Origin: Vibrio sp. Isolate34
Lineage (GTDB): Bacteria; Pseudomonadota; Gammaproteobacteria; Enterobacterales; Vibrionaceae
Assembly (NCBI RefSeq): GCF_022397915.1
Contig: NZ_JAKEUO010000007.1
Span: 409 to 64,408, forward strand
DNA: 64,000 bases
Direction: 5' to 3'
Every line of letters starts with the position of its first letter. The first letter of the stretch is position 1. This document shows positions 17,583 to 25,254 of this stretch, in pieces. A model generated the notes under the pieces. The model was given only the letters and a program-made list of their open reading frames with translations. It searched no databases and had not been told where the DNA came from. The position numbers and the translations under genes are program-made.

Positions 17583-18209
17583 ATGTCATTAGAAGGCGCA
17601 GTTACATTCTTTATTGCCATGTTTATATTTGGCATTACTCCGGGGCCCGGTGTATTTGCGATTTTGGCTCGTGGTATGGTCGATGGATGGCGAAAGTGCA
17701 TCTCGCTTTCTGTGGGAATGATATGCAGTGATCTGATTTATCTTGCGCTCGCCTGTTTTGGTCTAGCGACGATTGCTGAGAACTGGTCATTGGCCTTTGA
17801 GGTGATTCGCTACGTTGGTGCCGCTTATCTGATTTACTTGGGCTACAAGATGTTTAAGAGCCTACCTGAAGTGCAAGGTTCGGCGGAGCTCGCAGCAAAA
17901 CAAAGTCAGAAATCAGAACTCGCCAGTTTCGCGCAAGGCTTTTTGATCTCAGCATCAAATCCGAAAGTGATTTTGTTCTATATTTCATTCTTACCGACGT
18001 TCATTGACCTGACGGTTTTGCAGTCACAAGATATCATATTGGTTTCTGTTTTAGCGGCTGTTGCTCTGATGTCTGGTTTAATGCTCATTGCAATGGGTGC
18101 GGGCAGAATGGCAAGTTTACTTAAAACGCCACGCGCTCATAAAAGATTAAACCAAAGTGCAGGTGGAATAATGATTGCGGCTGGCTCATATTTGGCGATA
18201 AATCGATAA
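17583..18209 (+). CDS. LysE/RhtB-family amino-acid exporter
   Basis: A 208-residue inner-membrane protein with about six helices. FGITPGPGVFAILARG at the N-terminus, GAAYLIYLGYKM in the centre and SASNPKVILFYISFLP are the signature blocks of the LysE/RhtB translocators. These export amino acids or homoserine-lactone-like derivatives by proton exchange. After a periplasmic deacylase and a channel, it would plausibly export an amino-acid product or a toxic analogue. The specificity is not readable from the sequence. Confidence 0.9.
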   Translation: MSLEGAVTFFIAMFIFGITPGPGVFAILARGMVDGWRKCISLSVGMICSDLIYLALACFGLATIAENWSLAFEVIRYVGAAYLIYLGYKMFKSLPEVQGSAELAAKQSQKSELASFAQGFLISASNPKVILFYISFLPTFIDLTVLQSQDIILVSVLAAVALMSGLMLIAMGAGRMASLLKTPRAHKRLNQSAGGIMIAAGSYLAINR

Positions 18210-18228
18210 ACACGATTCTTTAAACAAG

Positions 18229-18256
18229 AAGGCGAACCGATGGGGTCGCCTTTTTC
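18229..18256 (+). terminator. Terminator of the LysE-family gene
   Basis: AAGGCGAACC...GGGTCGCCTTTTT, an imperfect member of the same stem family as those at 10062, 11272 and 29242. Confidence 0.7.
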
Positions 18257-18283
18257 GTATGGATTTACGCTTTGTTAGTAAAT

Positions 18284-18755
18284 CTAAGCGTCTACAAAAA
18301 TCACTTCACCAGTAAGGAAGCCATCGACTGAGCGCTCGAATGCTTTGCCGACTAACTTGCTTGGTACGGGCTCAAAACCTGGCATCATTTCACCGTAAAC
18401 ATCCCACGCTTCAGCGAGCACGGTCGGGTTGATGACATTGATGCGTGTGTTTCTTGGCATCTCATACGCGACACATTTTACAAAAGTATCAATCGCGCCG
18501 CTGGTGGTCGCATCTGCAATCGCGAAAGGGATTGGCTTAACATTCAAAATACCGCTAATCAGTGTAAACGAACCACCATCAGCTATGTACTTTTGGCCGA
18601 TACGAACAAGATTAATCTGTCCCATCATTTTGCTCATTACCGTGGTCATCCATTGTTCTTCTGTCATATCTGCAAAAGTGTTGTATTCGCAAAGGCCGAC
18701 GGTGTTAACAACCGCATCAAAGTGTCCCACGTTCTTGTAAAGCGCAATGTTGTGG
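18284..18755 (-). pseudogene. Short-chain dehydrogenase, C-terminal two thirds only
   Basis: The frame from about 18755 down to the stop at 18284 reads ALYKNVGHFDAVVNTVG, then MTEEQWMTTVMSKMMGQINLV, ISGIL, and EMPRNTRINVINPTVL. This matches the middle and end of small NAD(P)-binding SDR proteins of about 200 residues. The N-terminal Rossmann glycine motif (TGxxGxxG), which should lie to the right, is missing: the frame runs directly into the inverted tail of a LysR gene. A GTG at 18730 could start a 148-residue product but would lack the cofactor site. It is almost certainly non-functional as a dehydrogenase. Confidence 0.8.
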
Positions 18756-18967
18756 TGTCTGCTCCGTGTTTCTCCATCGTACCCATGTATCTAAATACCA
18801 CTGACTCAATTGCCTTCTTACCATCAAGAGCGATAGAAGGCTTGAATTTGGTGACAATCCCAATGGAACAATCACCAGAGAGTTTCGATGTGATAGCCGC
18901 ATGGCACCCTAGATACAACGATGATCCGCTACAAAAATGGGTCACATCTTTGTTGGAAGTTGAATAG
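18752..18967 (+). pseudogene. LysR-family regulator, C-terminal tail only
   Basis: The + frame from about 18752 reads APCFSIVPMYLNTTDSIAFLPSR, then EQSPESFDVIAAWHPRYNDDPLQKWV, ending at 18967. This is the last quarter of a LysR effector domain (the TD-IA-LP-R and WH-R--(D/N)DP blocks are diagnostic). The DNA-binding domain and most of the sensor domain are absent. Together with the SDR remnant on the other strand this looks like a divergent LysR/SDR pair that lost its centre. Confidence 0.75.
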
Positions 18968-19265
18968 TTAGGAACAAGAAGTCGTTTCAGTCGATCATTG
19001 AATCATGCGTGGGCTCAAAGAAATGGATCAAACTTAATCAGTGTCTAACTCAAGTTCTTCCTACAGTATTACTGATAGAAAACTCATTCACGCCTTATGT
19101 GACAATGCTTCCAGTAAGTATGAGAGATTTAAAGTTATAAAATTGACTAAATTTAGATGGGTTATAGAAAATTAAGTTGAGTTTTAAGTGTGCTATTCAA
19201 GATGTATAGTTAGTGATAATTCATTGGGTTATTGAATCTTTTAGTTATCAGCTGATGTGGGTGTT
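18968..19265. other. Gap before the pilin gene
   Basis: About 300 bp of AT-rich sequence after the LysR remnant. I see no ORF or clear hairpin; the pilin promoter must lie here. Confidence 0.5.
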
Positions 19266-19835
19266 ATGAAGAAAAACGGCTTTACGTTAATGGAATTAAT
19301 CGTTGTCATCGTGATACTCGGTGTTTTAGCCGTTACGGCAGCTCCGAGGTTTCTTAATATTCAAGAGTCAGCGAGAGAAGCAGTACTTGAAGGTGTTGCT
19401 GGCGCGATGGAAGGGGTAATCACTCAGGTAACCTCAAAGGCCATTATCGCTGGGCTTAATCCGGATGCAACAAACCCAGGTGATCAGAGCAACTACGTAA
19501 TCGATTTTGGTATTGGTAGCGTTGAAGTCGATTGGGGAACGCTATGCCCTGAAAGTCAAGGAGAGTCTGGTGATAATCCATTAAAAATGCTCGATTTCCT
19601 TACCTTATCAGATGATGACAGCCTAACTTCTGATTTTGGTAATCGACACACTGTGATCGGCTATGACTACGACTTTACCCAAGCTGAATTAGATAGCACG
19701 AACATAACGGATGCGGAGCTAGAGGCGCGCCAAGGTTGTTTTGTTCTTTATGACTCTTTTGGCCGAACAAATGGCAGCCAGTGTCCTGCTGAAGGATGTG
19801 AGTGTACAGTTCGTATTGTGAACAACAATTGTTAA
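19266..19835 (+). CDS. Type IV pilin-like / pseudopilin protein
   Basis: A 189-residue protein with the prepilin peptidase site KKNG^FTLMELIVVIVILGVLA. The +1 Phe, Glu5 and a roughly 20-residue hydrophobic helix make the signature complete. The globular part (about 35-189) is acidic with a Cys-rich tail (SQCPAEGCECTV) that may form a disulphide. It resembles MSHA-type pilins but stands alone, without assembly genes nearby. I chose the ATG at 19266 (MKKNGF); a GTG at 19257 adds three residues. A strong terminator follows. Confidence 0.85.
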   Translation: MKKNGFTLMELIVVIVILGVLAVTAAPRFLNIQESAREAVLEGVAGAMEGVITQVTSKAIIAGLNPDATNPGDQSNYVIDFGIGSVEVDWGTLCPESQGESGDNPLKMLDFLTLSDDDSLTSDFGNRHTVIGYDYDFTQAELDSTNITDAELEARQGCFVLYDSFGRTNGSQCPAEGCECTVRIVNNNC

Positions 19836-19869
19836 ACCGAACCCTTTAACTGATTTTTAGACTTCGAAT

Positions 19870-19910
19870 AAAAAGCGCGTTATTACCGATTGGTAGTAAC
19901 GCGCTTTTTT
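19870..19910 (+). terminator. Terminator of the pilin gene
   Basis: AAAAAGCGCGTTA...TAACGCGCTTTTTT, with the stem continuing inwards (TTACC/GGTAG). A-runs on the left make it work for the convergent MATE gene too. Confidence 0.88.
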
Positions 19911-19931
19911 GTACTAGCTTATTCGTCTATT

Positions 19932-21314
19932 TTAGTTTGCTAACGCAGCATCTGCTGGTGGCAAGTCACGCTTATTAATCACGTAACGTAAGCGTAGTAA
20001 CATCAGAGCCGCTGACACACTCAACCCTGTCAGAATACCAATCCAAAAGCCTTCTTCACCCATTGCAGGCACAATGTGGTCTGTTAAACCTAATACCATG
20101 CCCAGTGGTAGTGCTAAGCCCCAGTATGAAGCGATAGCTAAGATCATCGGGATCTTAGTGTCTTTATAGCCACGCAGTGCGCCGTTAGCAGACGTTTGCA
20201 ATGCATCGCTGAATTGGTACATAGCGGTAAAGGTCAACAATACTGCTGCTGTCGCGCTTATTGTAGGGTCGGTGGTGTAAAGCCTAATGATCCACTCAGG
20301 GAACAGCAGGAACATCGCTACTGAAAGCAATGAAATCAAAGCTGCAACCAAGATACCGACTTTACTACGCTCAATAGCGCCAAGTTCGTCTTTCTCGCCT
20401 AATGCATGTCCAACGCGAATCGTAATGCCAAATGAGATACTCATAGGAATCACGTAAGTCAGGCTCGAGATATTAAGTGCAATTTGTGCGGCTGCCACGT
20501 TCTCTGCACCAATACGACCAATCATCAATGCGATTACCGCAAAGATGCTGCCACATACCGCGATGTTCATCCCGATAGGTAATCCTAATCTTAGAAGGTG
20601 AAGCATCTCTTTTGCTTTTGGCTTAGCGTCTGCAAAGCTGATGATTGTTTTGTAGTGGTGATGGCCTTTAATGTAGGAATAGAACATCCCCGACATTAGC
20701 CAATACACCAAGCTTGTTGCCCAACCACAACCCACAGCGCCCATTTCGGGGAAGCCGAATTTACCGTAAATAAGCACGTAGTTGACCGGAATATTCACCA
20801 ACAAACCAACCACAGAAATGATCATCGGTACTTTGGTGTTGTTCATACCTTCACAGAAGCCATTCAAAGTGTAGAACAGGGCGATACCCGGCACACCAAA
20901 GGCTAGGGCAAACGCATAATCGCTGCCAATAGGAATAATCTCAGCGGCTACACCAATCCATTCTAAGATCGGTTTCGCACTCACCAAATAAGCGATGAGT
21001 AATACGCTAGCAATCAATGCCAACCAAACCATCTGGAAGAACTCAACCGAGATACTTTGAAAGTCGCGTGCGCCTCGGTGGTAAGAGACAACAGGCGTTA
21101 ACGCCATAATCACGCCACGCAGTAGCAGCAATACAGGAATCCAAAGGCTGGTGCCAAGTGCAATAGCGGCGAGATCGGCAGGGCTTACTTGGCCAGCCAT
21201 AGTCGTATCGACAAATCCCATCGCTTGGGTAGCTATTTGAGTCAAAATGATTGGAACCGAAAGATGCATAAGCGCACCCGATTCACGAGTAAAAGGACGA
21301 AGTTTCGTTAGCAT
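19932..21314 (-). CDS. MATE-family multidrug efflux pump, NorM-like
   Basis: A 460-residue, 12-helix inner-membrane transporter. GFVDTTMAGQVS in helix 1, the helix-7 start LGLPIGMNIAV, ALRGYKDTKIPM, and GNGALRGY-like features are shared with NorM-type Na+/H+-driven antiporters. Overall similarity to V. parahaemolyticus NorM is clear but the sequence differs in many places, so it is a paralogue and I give no symbol. It exports cationic drugs or metabolites by family. It lies alone, convergent with the pilin gene. Confidence 0.9.
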   Translation of the reverse strand: MLTKLRPFTRESGALMHLSVPIILTQIATQAMGFVDTTMAGQVSPADLAAIALGTSLWIPVLLLLRGVIMALTPVVSYHRGARDFQSISVEFFQMVWLALIASVLLIAYLVSAKPILEWIGVAAEIIPIGSDYAFALAFGVPGIALFYTLNGFCEGMNNTKVPMIISVVGLLVNIPVNYVLIYGKFGFPEMGAVGCGWATSLVYWLMSGMFYSYIKGHHHYKTIISFADAKPKAKEMLHLLRLGLPIGMNIAVCGSIFAVIALMIGRIGAENVAAAQIALNISSLTYVIPMSISFGITIRVGHALGEKDELGAIERSKVGILVAALISLLSVAMFLLFPEWIIRLYTTDPTISATAAVLLTFTAMYQFSDALQTSANGALRGYKDTKIPMILAIASYWGLALPLGMVLGLTDHIVPAMGEEGFWIGILTGLSVSAALMLLRLRYVINKRDLPPADAALAN

Positions 21315-21535
21315 GGAAGTTCACAACACCAATATAAATACACGAATGATGGCAGGATGGCCGGTGTGCATTTTAGGATGTGCCCCGTTGGGCGGGCGAC
21401 AATATAAACACCTTACCGTATAGGGTCAAGCATTGGGTTTATAGGGGCTAATTCGCTCTGGAGGAATGCCAGATTTGCAGGGTTTAGATACTGTTTCTAT
21501 GTACATAACCCAATGATTTTTATGTGAATCATACT

Positions 21536-21577
21536 AGATAGAAAAATTCTATATTTAAATGCAGAATTTTTCTGTCT
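21536..21577. repeat. 15-bp inverted repeat at the left border of the cassette array
   Basis: AGATAGAAAAATTCT (21536-21550) and AGAATTTTTCTGTCT (21563-21577) are complementary with one mismatch and a 12-bp spacer. It lies 10 bp left of the first GTTAGCC cassette junction (21587). It is too AT-rich for a typical terminator. Confidence 0.6.
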
Positions 21578-21662
21578 AATATAGCTGTTAGCCATACAAA
21601 GTCCACGGAACAAATTTGTCTATGGTATTATTAGCGTTATCAGACATTAGCTTCTACTATCA

Positions 21663-22427
21663 ATGCTTACTCAGACTATCGAAGAACTCAAAAAAGCTAC
21701 ACCTCTTAAAGTTATTTCTATCATTTCAGATTTTGCAACGATACTCGGTGTTTCGGTCGGTACGTTAGTTGCCGGACCTTTGCTGGGTGAGTTGACCGGA
21801 AAGGGGTTTGAACTTTCAGACTTTTTATGGGCCGTATTCTTCTACTTTTTATTCATTTCATTGTTCGCTTTCGGTTTTACTGGGCTAATAAAGCAGTCTA
21901 TTCACCGTATCAAAAATAAACGCTACCTGAGTGGCATTTTGTCGTTAGCAGGCACATTACTTTTTGTTACGTTGACAATAAATTTCTTCCCTAATTTGAC
22001 AAACCTATTTGGTAATGTTTCAGGTAGTCGTTATCTGCTTCCACCTAAGCCAAGTTTAGTCAACGCACAATTGAATTCTTTGAAGTTTGAAAAGAAAGGG
22101 GAAATTCTTTTCTTGAAAGGTAATATTAAATTTGACGAGACTGCGGATCCAAATGACTATACCGTCGCTCTGTACCTTATGAATAAAGAAACAGGCGAGT
22201 ATGAGTATAGCTATTTTGGGCTAAATAAAACTTACGCACTCTTAAATTCAAATGGTGATTTCACAATGCCAAAGGTACCGTCACGCTCCAAAGAAAATGC
22301 ATATATCGCAGTTTATTTGTTAGCTGATAAGCAAAGTGGTATGGGCAGACTGTTTCCAAACAAACTTACGCAAATTCCAGCTAAGAGTATGGACCAGTTA
22401 GGAGCTATAGCGTTCAAAGTCCCATAA
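21663..22427 (+). CDS. Cassette-encoded membrane protein of unknown function
   Basis: A 254-residue protein with three predicted membrane helices (about 17-41, 53-76 and 88-112). A soluble C-terminal domain of about 140 residues follows that looks beta-rich (LKFEKKGEILFLKGNIKFDET, TVALYLMNKETGEYEY). No known family is recognised. It is the first cassette of the array: a GTTAGCC junction lies 76 bp upstream and an attC follows 8 bp after the stop. Such membrane proteins of unknown role are common integron cargo. Confidence 0.7.
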   Translation: MLTQTIEELKKATPLKVISIISDFATILGVSVGTLVAGPLLGELTGKGFELSDFLWAVFFYFLFISLFAFGFTGLIKQSIHRIKNKRYLSGILSLAGTLLFVTLTINFFPNLTNLFGNVSGSRYLLPPKPSLVNAQLNSLKFEKKGEILFLKGNIKFDETADPNDYTVALYLMNKETGEYEYSYFGLNKTYALLNSNGDFTMPKVPSRSKENAYIAVYLLADKQSGMGRLFPNKLTQIPAKSMDQLGAIAFKVP

Positions 22428-22435
22428 TGCCTGGC

Positions 22436-22558
22436 TAACAAACTGTTTAAGAGTGATTCGCAACGCGTGGCGTTTTTACTATGCGTTGCTTTTAGTGTTT
22501 AAGGTGGTATGCGGCGGCATAGGTACTGCGTTGCTCACACCTTAACAGGGCGTTGAAC
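22436..22558 (+). repeat. attC site 1 (VCR-like)
   Basis: About 123 bp, starting TAACAAA and ending in the core GTTGAAC (22552-22558). Inner blocks CAACGCGTGGCG, TTTAGTGTTTAAGGTG and CTTAACAGGGCG are those of vibrio attC (VCR) repeats. The IS91-family element abuts its right end. Confidence 0.85.
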
Positions 22559-22639
22559 TAAGCCGCTTCGCGGAGGACTTTCCTCTCACTTATTCTATAG
22601 ACCAAACTTATGATGTATCCATAGATTAAGGAATGCATC

Positions 22640-23497
22640 ATGACCCCATTAAGACAACAACTTATCGATGAAATGGCGGTTCGCCATTTTTCTCCGAAAA
22701 CCCATGCAAGCTATTTACGTTGGGTTAAAGATCTATCTACTACTTACGATCTGTCCCCTGATTTACTCACCGATCAACAGATTAGTGCGTATTTACGGAC
22801 GCTTACCACAGAGCGGAGCTTAAGTAGTAGTACTTGTGCTCAAGCGTTGAATGCCATCTTGTTTTTTTATCGTGCTGTTTTGAATCGAGCATTTGAAGAG
22901 CGACTGGTTCCCCCGATTAAACGCGCCAGTAAAATACCGGAGCTGCTGAATCGCGAGGAAGTAAGAAGTATCATAAGTCATTGTCGAAGCCTTAAATATC
23001 AGACCGCACTTGAAATGTGTTACGGGTGTGGCTTACGTGTCAGTGAGGTCGTCGGCCTGTACGTGAAAGACATCGATGGTACGGCGAAACGACTGCACAT
23101 TCATTGTGGTAAAGGTAAAAAAGATCGCTTTGTTCCAGTGGGTGATAGCCAGCTGAATCATCTTCGAAATTACTGGCGTCATTATCACCCCACCGTAGTG
23201 CTGTTTCCCAGCCTAGAGCCCGAAAAGCCATTGGGTATTAGCTCTTTGCAGAAGTGCTTCAAAGCTGCAAAAGTTGAGGCTAACGTTAGAAAATTAGGGG
23301 GAATACACGCCCTGAGACACGCTTATGCAACTCATCAACTTGAATCGGGCATGCCTTTGAATGTTCTGCAGCGTTACCTTGGGCATTCGAATATCAAAAC
23401 GACATTGAGGTACACCCATTGGATAGGTCATCACAACGAAAGCTCGGACGGAAGTAAGTTCGACTTAGTTGCTCAACTATGGGAGGAGAGCAAATGA
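22640..23497 (+). CDS. Tyrosine recombinase of the IS91-family element
   Basis: A 285-residue phage-integrase-family recombinase. The SAM-like N-terminal domain (about 1-85) contains FSPKTHASYLRWVKDL. The catalytic residues are Arg in GCGLRVSEVVGLYV, Lys in GKGKKDRFVPV, HALRHAYATH, GHSNIKTT and Tyr in LRYTHW. Its stop overlaps the transposase start as ATGA (23494-23497), so the two are translated together. This is the known two-gene organisation of a subset of IS91-like elements. It is shorter than integron integrases (about 320 or more), and its place inside the IS argues against IntI. Confidence 0.82.
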   Translation: MTPLRQQLIDEMAVRHFSPKTHASYLRWVKDLSTTYDLSPDLLTDQQISAYLRTLTTERSLSSSTCAQALNAILFFYRAVLNRAFEERLVPPIKRASKIPELLNREEVRSIISHCRSLKYQTALEMCYGCGLRVSEVVGLYVKDIDGTAKRLHIHCGKGKKDRFVPVGDSQLNHLRNYWRHYHPTVVLFPSLEPEKPLGISSLQKCFKAAKVEANVRKLGGIHALRHAYATHQLESGMPLNVLQRYLGHSNIKTTLRYTHWIGHHNESSDGSKFDLVAQLWEESK

Positions 23498-24585
23498 ACG
23501 CATTATCTCCTTACCAAGCCGTATTAACCCAAGGCTTAGAAGAGCTTGATAAAAGCAAAGTCACACCGAGGCAGTGGCAAGTGCTTAACCATTTAAGAGA
23601 CTGCCGAACAGAGCGTATGGGTAGTTACGACTGGCGTTGTCAACAATGCGGTCATGAAACGCGTTGGTACTGCTCTTGTCGAGACCGTCATTGCCCCAGT
23701 TGCCAAGAGCAGATGAGGCAGCAATGGTTAATAAAGCGAAGCCAAGATATTTTACCCGTGGCCTATCATCATATGGTTTTTACCTTACCTCACGAATTCA
23801 ATGCTCTGGTTAAAGCGCATCCTAAGGTTGTTTATCAATGCTTGTTTCATTCCGTGTGGGCAACATTATGCGCGTTTACTAATGAGCGGCATCACCTTGT
23901 CGGTCAACTTGGAGCATTAATGGTTCTTCACACTTGGGGAAGAAATCTGAGTCAACATACGCATATTCATTGCCTGTTACCGAGTGGGGTGCTTACAAAA
24001 GATCGGCAATGGCAACCGACAAGAAAATCGAGCTATCTGCTTCCGGTTAAAGCCTTATCCGTTCGCTTTAAGAAAGAGATGTTATGTCGAGTAAGCCAGT
24101 TGATAGCGACACACAGTAACTTATTAGAGGAAGCCGCTAATAAGAGATGGGTTGTGTACAGTAAACCTGTACTGCACGAGCCCACAGCAGTAGTGGGTTA
24201 TCTATCTCGGTATTGCAATCGTATCGGGTTAAATCCAAATCAATTAAGTTATAACGTGGATGGCCGTATCACGATGAGTTACAAAGATTATCGAACCAAC
24301 GGGACTCAAAGAATGTGTTGTAATGCGGGCGAGTTACTTCGACGCTTACTTTTACATGTGTTGCCTAAAGGACTAATGCGAATACGCTATTATGGCTTTT
24401 TAGCTAACGCGGTACGGGTAAAAGCGATCGCGGAAATTAGGCATAGCTTACGAGAGCGACCCGCAGAGAAGTCGGAAGTGATGAAAGAGAAACCGTGTTG
24501 TCCGAACTGCCATAGCAACAGCATGGTACTCGTGTGCATCAATATTAGACCTAGGATAGTCGTTTCAGAGCACCGACTGACCTAG
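23494..24585 (+). CDS. IS91-family transposase (HUH/Y-type)
   Basis: A 363-residue rolling-circle transposase. An N-terminal zinc-binding domain (CQQCGHETRWYCSCRDRHCPSCQ, about 43-65) is followed by HMVFTLPHEFNAL and by the HUH metal motif HTHIHCLLPSG. The catalytic Tyr is probably in VGYLSRYCNRIGL. The C-terminus carries CCPNCHSNSM, a second metal knuckle. The ATG at 23494 is chosen for its GGAGGAGAG Shine-Dalgarno and coupling to the recombinase. No frameshift is seen, so the element may be active. Confidence 0.85.
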   Translation: MNALSPYQAVLTQGLEELDKSKVTPRQWQVLNHLRDCRTERMGSYDWRCQQCGHETRWYCSCRDRHCPSCQEQMRQQWLIKRSQDILPVAYHHMVFTLPHEFNALVKAHPKVVYQCLFHSVWATLCAFTNERHHLVGQLGALMVLHTWGRNLSQHTHIHCLLPSGVLTKDRQWQPTRKSSYLLPVKALSVRFKKEMLCRVSQLIATHSNLLEEAANKRWVVYSKPVLHEPTAVVGYLSRYCNRIGLNPNQLSYNVDGRITMSYKDYRTNGTQRMCCNAGELLRRLLLHVLPKGLMRIRYYGFLANAVRVKAIAEIRHSLRERPAEKSEVMKEKPCCPNCHSNSMVLVCINIRPRIVVSEHRLT

Positions 24586-24652
24586 TTGTCTGATTATAAT
24601 GAATAAAATTATCGTTGTGTTATGGCGAGAGAGGGGTATTGTTCGCTTTTAA

Positions 24653-24787
24653 AAAGATTATGCAACGGGTATAGTCGCTGTAGCTAAATTGGCGGCTAGA
24701 AATGGAAAATGGACGGCTGACGATGTACTGGTCTTAATGATAATAGTGGAACGTAAGTCAGTCCTAAAAAGCAAATTCCATAGATAG
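24653..24787 (+). pseudogene. C-terminal remnant of the cassette gene split by the IS91-family element
   Basis: An open frame of about 44 codons (reading ATGIVAVAKLAARNGKW, then DDVLVLMIIVERKS) with no start codon. It ends nine bases before attC 2, where a cassette gene should end. It is likely the tail of a cassette ORF whose front was lost when the IS inserted. No family is recognised. Confidence 0.45.
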
Positions 24788-24795
24788 AAGCGGCC

Positions 24796-24855
24796 AAGTC
24801 CAACAGGTATTTATCCATTGTGCTACGACAACGGATAAATACTTAAGCGTTATGT
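24796..24855 (+). repeat. attC site 2 (short type)
   Basis: About 60 bp: GTCCAAC on the left, the inverted repeat GTATTTATCC / GGATAAATAC, and AAGCGTTATG on the right. The small size resembles the 59-base elements of mobile integrons rather than VCRs, so this cassette probably came from another source. Confidence 0.65.
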
Positions 24856-24919
24856 GATATTCGCTACCAGTTGGGATTAATGGTAAGATCTTGCTTAGGT
24901 AATCAGTTAGAACAAATCA

Positions 24920-25129
24920 ATGAAATATACATCTGCAACTTCAACTTTGGCCTTCGGTTACGTAAACAAAGCAAATAAAGCTAGTAAGCCTGTGCGGCAC
25001 GATAGCGAGTCAGATAAGCAATATAATGACCGTCTTATCGAATGGGACGATTTATACAATGCCACTTTGGATGAAATGGAAATAAAGGATTACGAAGCGA
25101 GACTAAAATATAGAATATTCAAATCCTAG
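24920..25129 (+). CDS. Small hypothetical cassette protein
   Basis: A 69-residue, charged, mostly helical protein (EWDDLYNATLDEMEIKDYEA) with no signal peptide or membrane segment. No family is recognised. It lies between the short attC 2 and VCR-like attC 3, so it is a bona fide cassette ORF by position. The Shine-Dalgarno is weak. Confidence 0.55.
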   Translation: MKYTSATSTLAFGYVNKANKASKPVRHDSESDKQYNDRLIEWDDLYNATLDEMEIKDYEARLKYRIFKS

Positions 25130-25140
25130 TCACCATCACA

Positions 25141-25254
25141 TAACAAATTGTTCAAGCAGACAGCTAACGTTTGGCGATTTTGGTTTGATTTGGGTTTAGT
25201 GATTACAGTAGCTTTGTTTAGGTGCAGTGGCAGTTAGCTGCTGCTTAACAAGGC
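25141..25254 (+). repeat. attC site 3, interrupted by the IS1111-type element
   Basis: TAACAAA at the left, TTTGGCGATTTT and TTTAGTGATT inside, and CTTAACAAGGC at the right, where the insertion sequence begins. The missing core GTTAGGT is found at 26616-26622, just beyond the element, so the IS entered exactly at the recombination point. Confidence 0.8.

Larger units (their letters stand above)
22559..24640 (+). mobile_element. IS91-family element with accessory tyrosine recombinase
   Basis: It carries a recombinase gene overlapping a Y-type (HUH) transposase gene. The left end is placed right after attC 1 (small hairpin CCGCTTCGCGG at about 22562). The right end is placed before GTTC (24641-24644), because IS91-family elements insert beside GAAC/GTTC and because a cassette reading frame resumes right after. 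Both ends are estimates. Confidence 0.6.

Noticed and set aside
18593..18751. Extension of the LysR remnant into the region antisense to the SDR
   Set aside because: The frame is open but its translation has no LysR similarity before about 18752. It is antisense to the SDR remnant.
22640..23497. Integron integrase (IntI)
   Set aside because: The tyrosine recombinase is only 285 residues, is coupled by ATGA to an IS91-family transposase, and lies inside that element. It fits an IS accessory recombinase.
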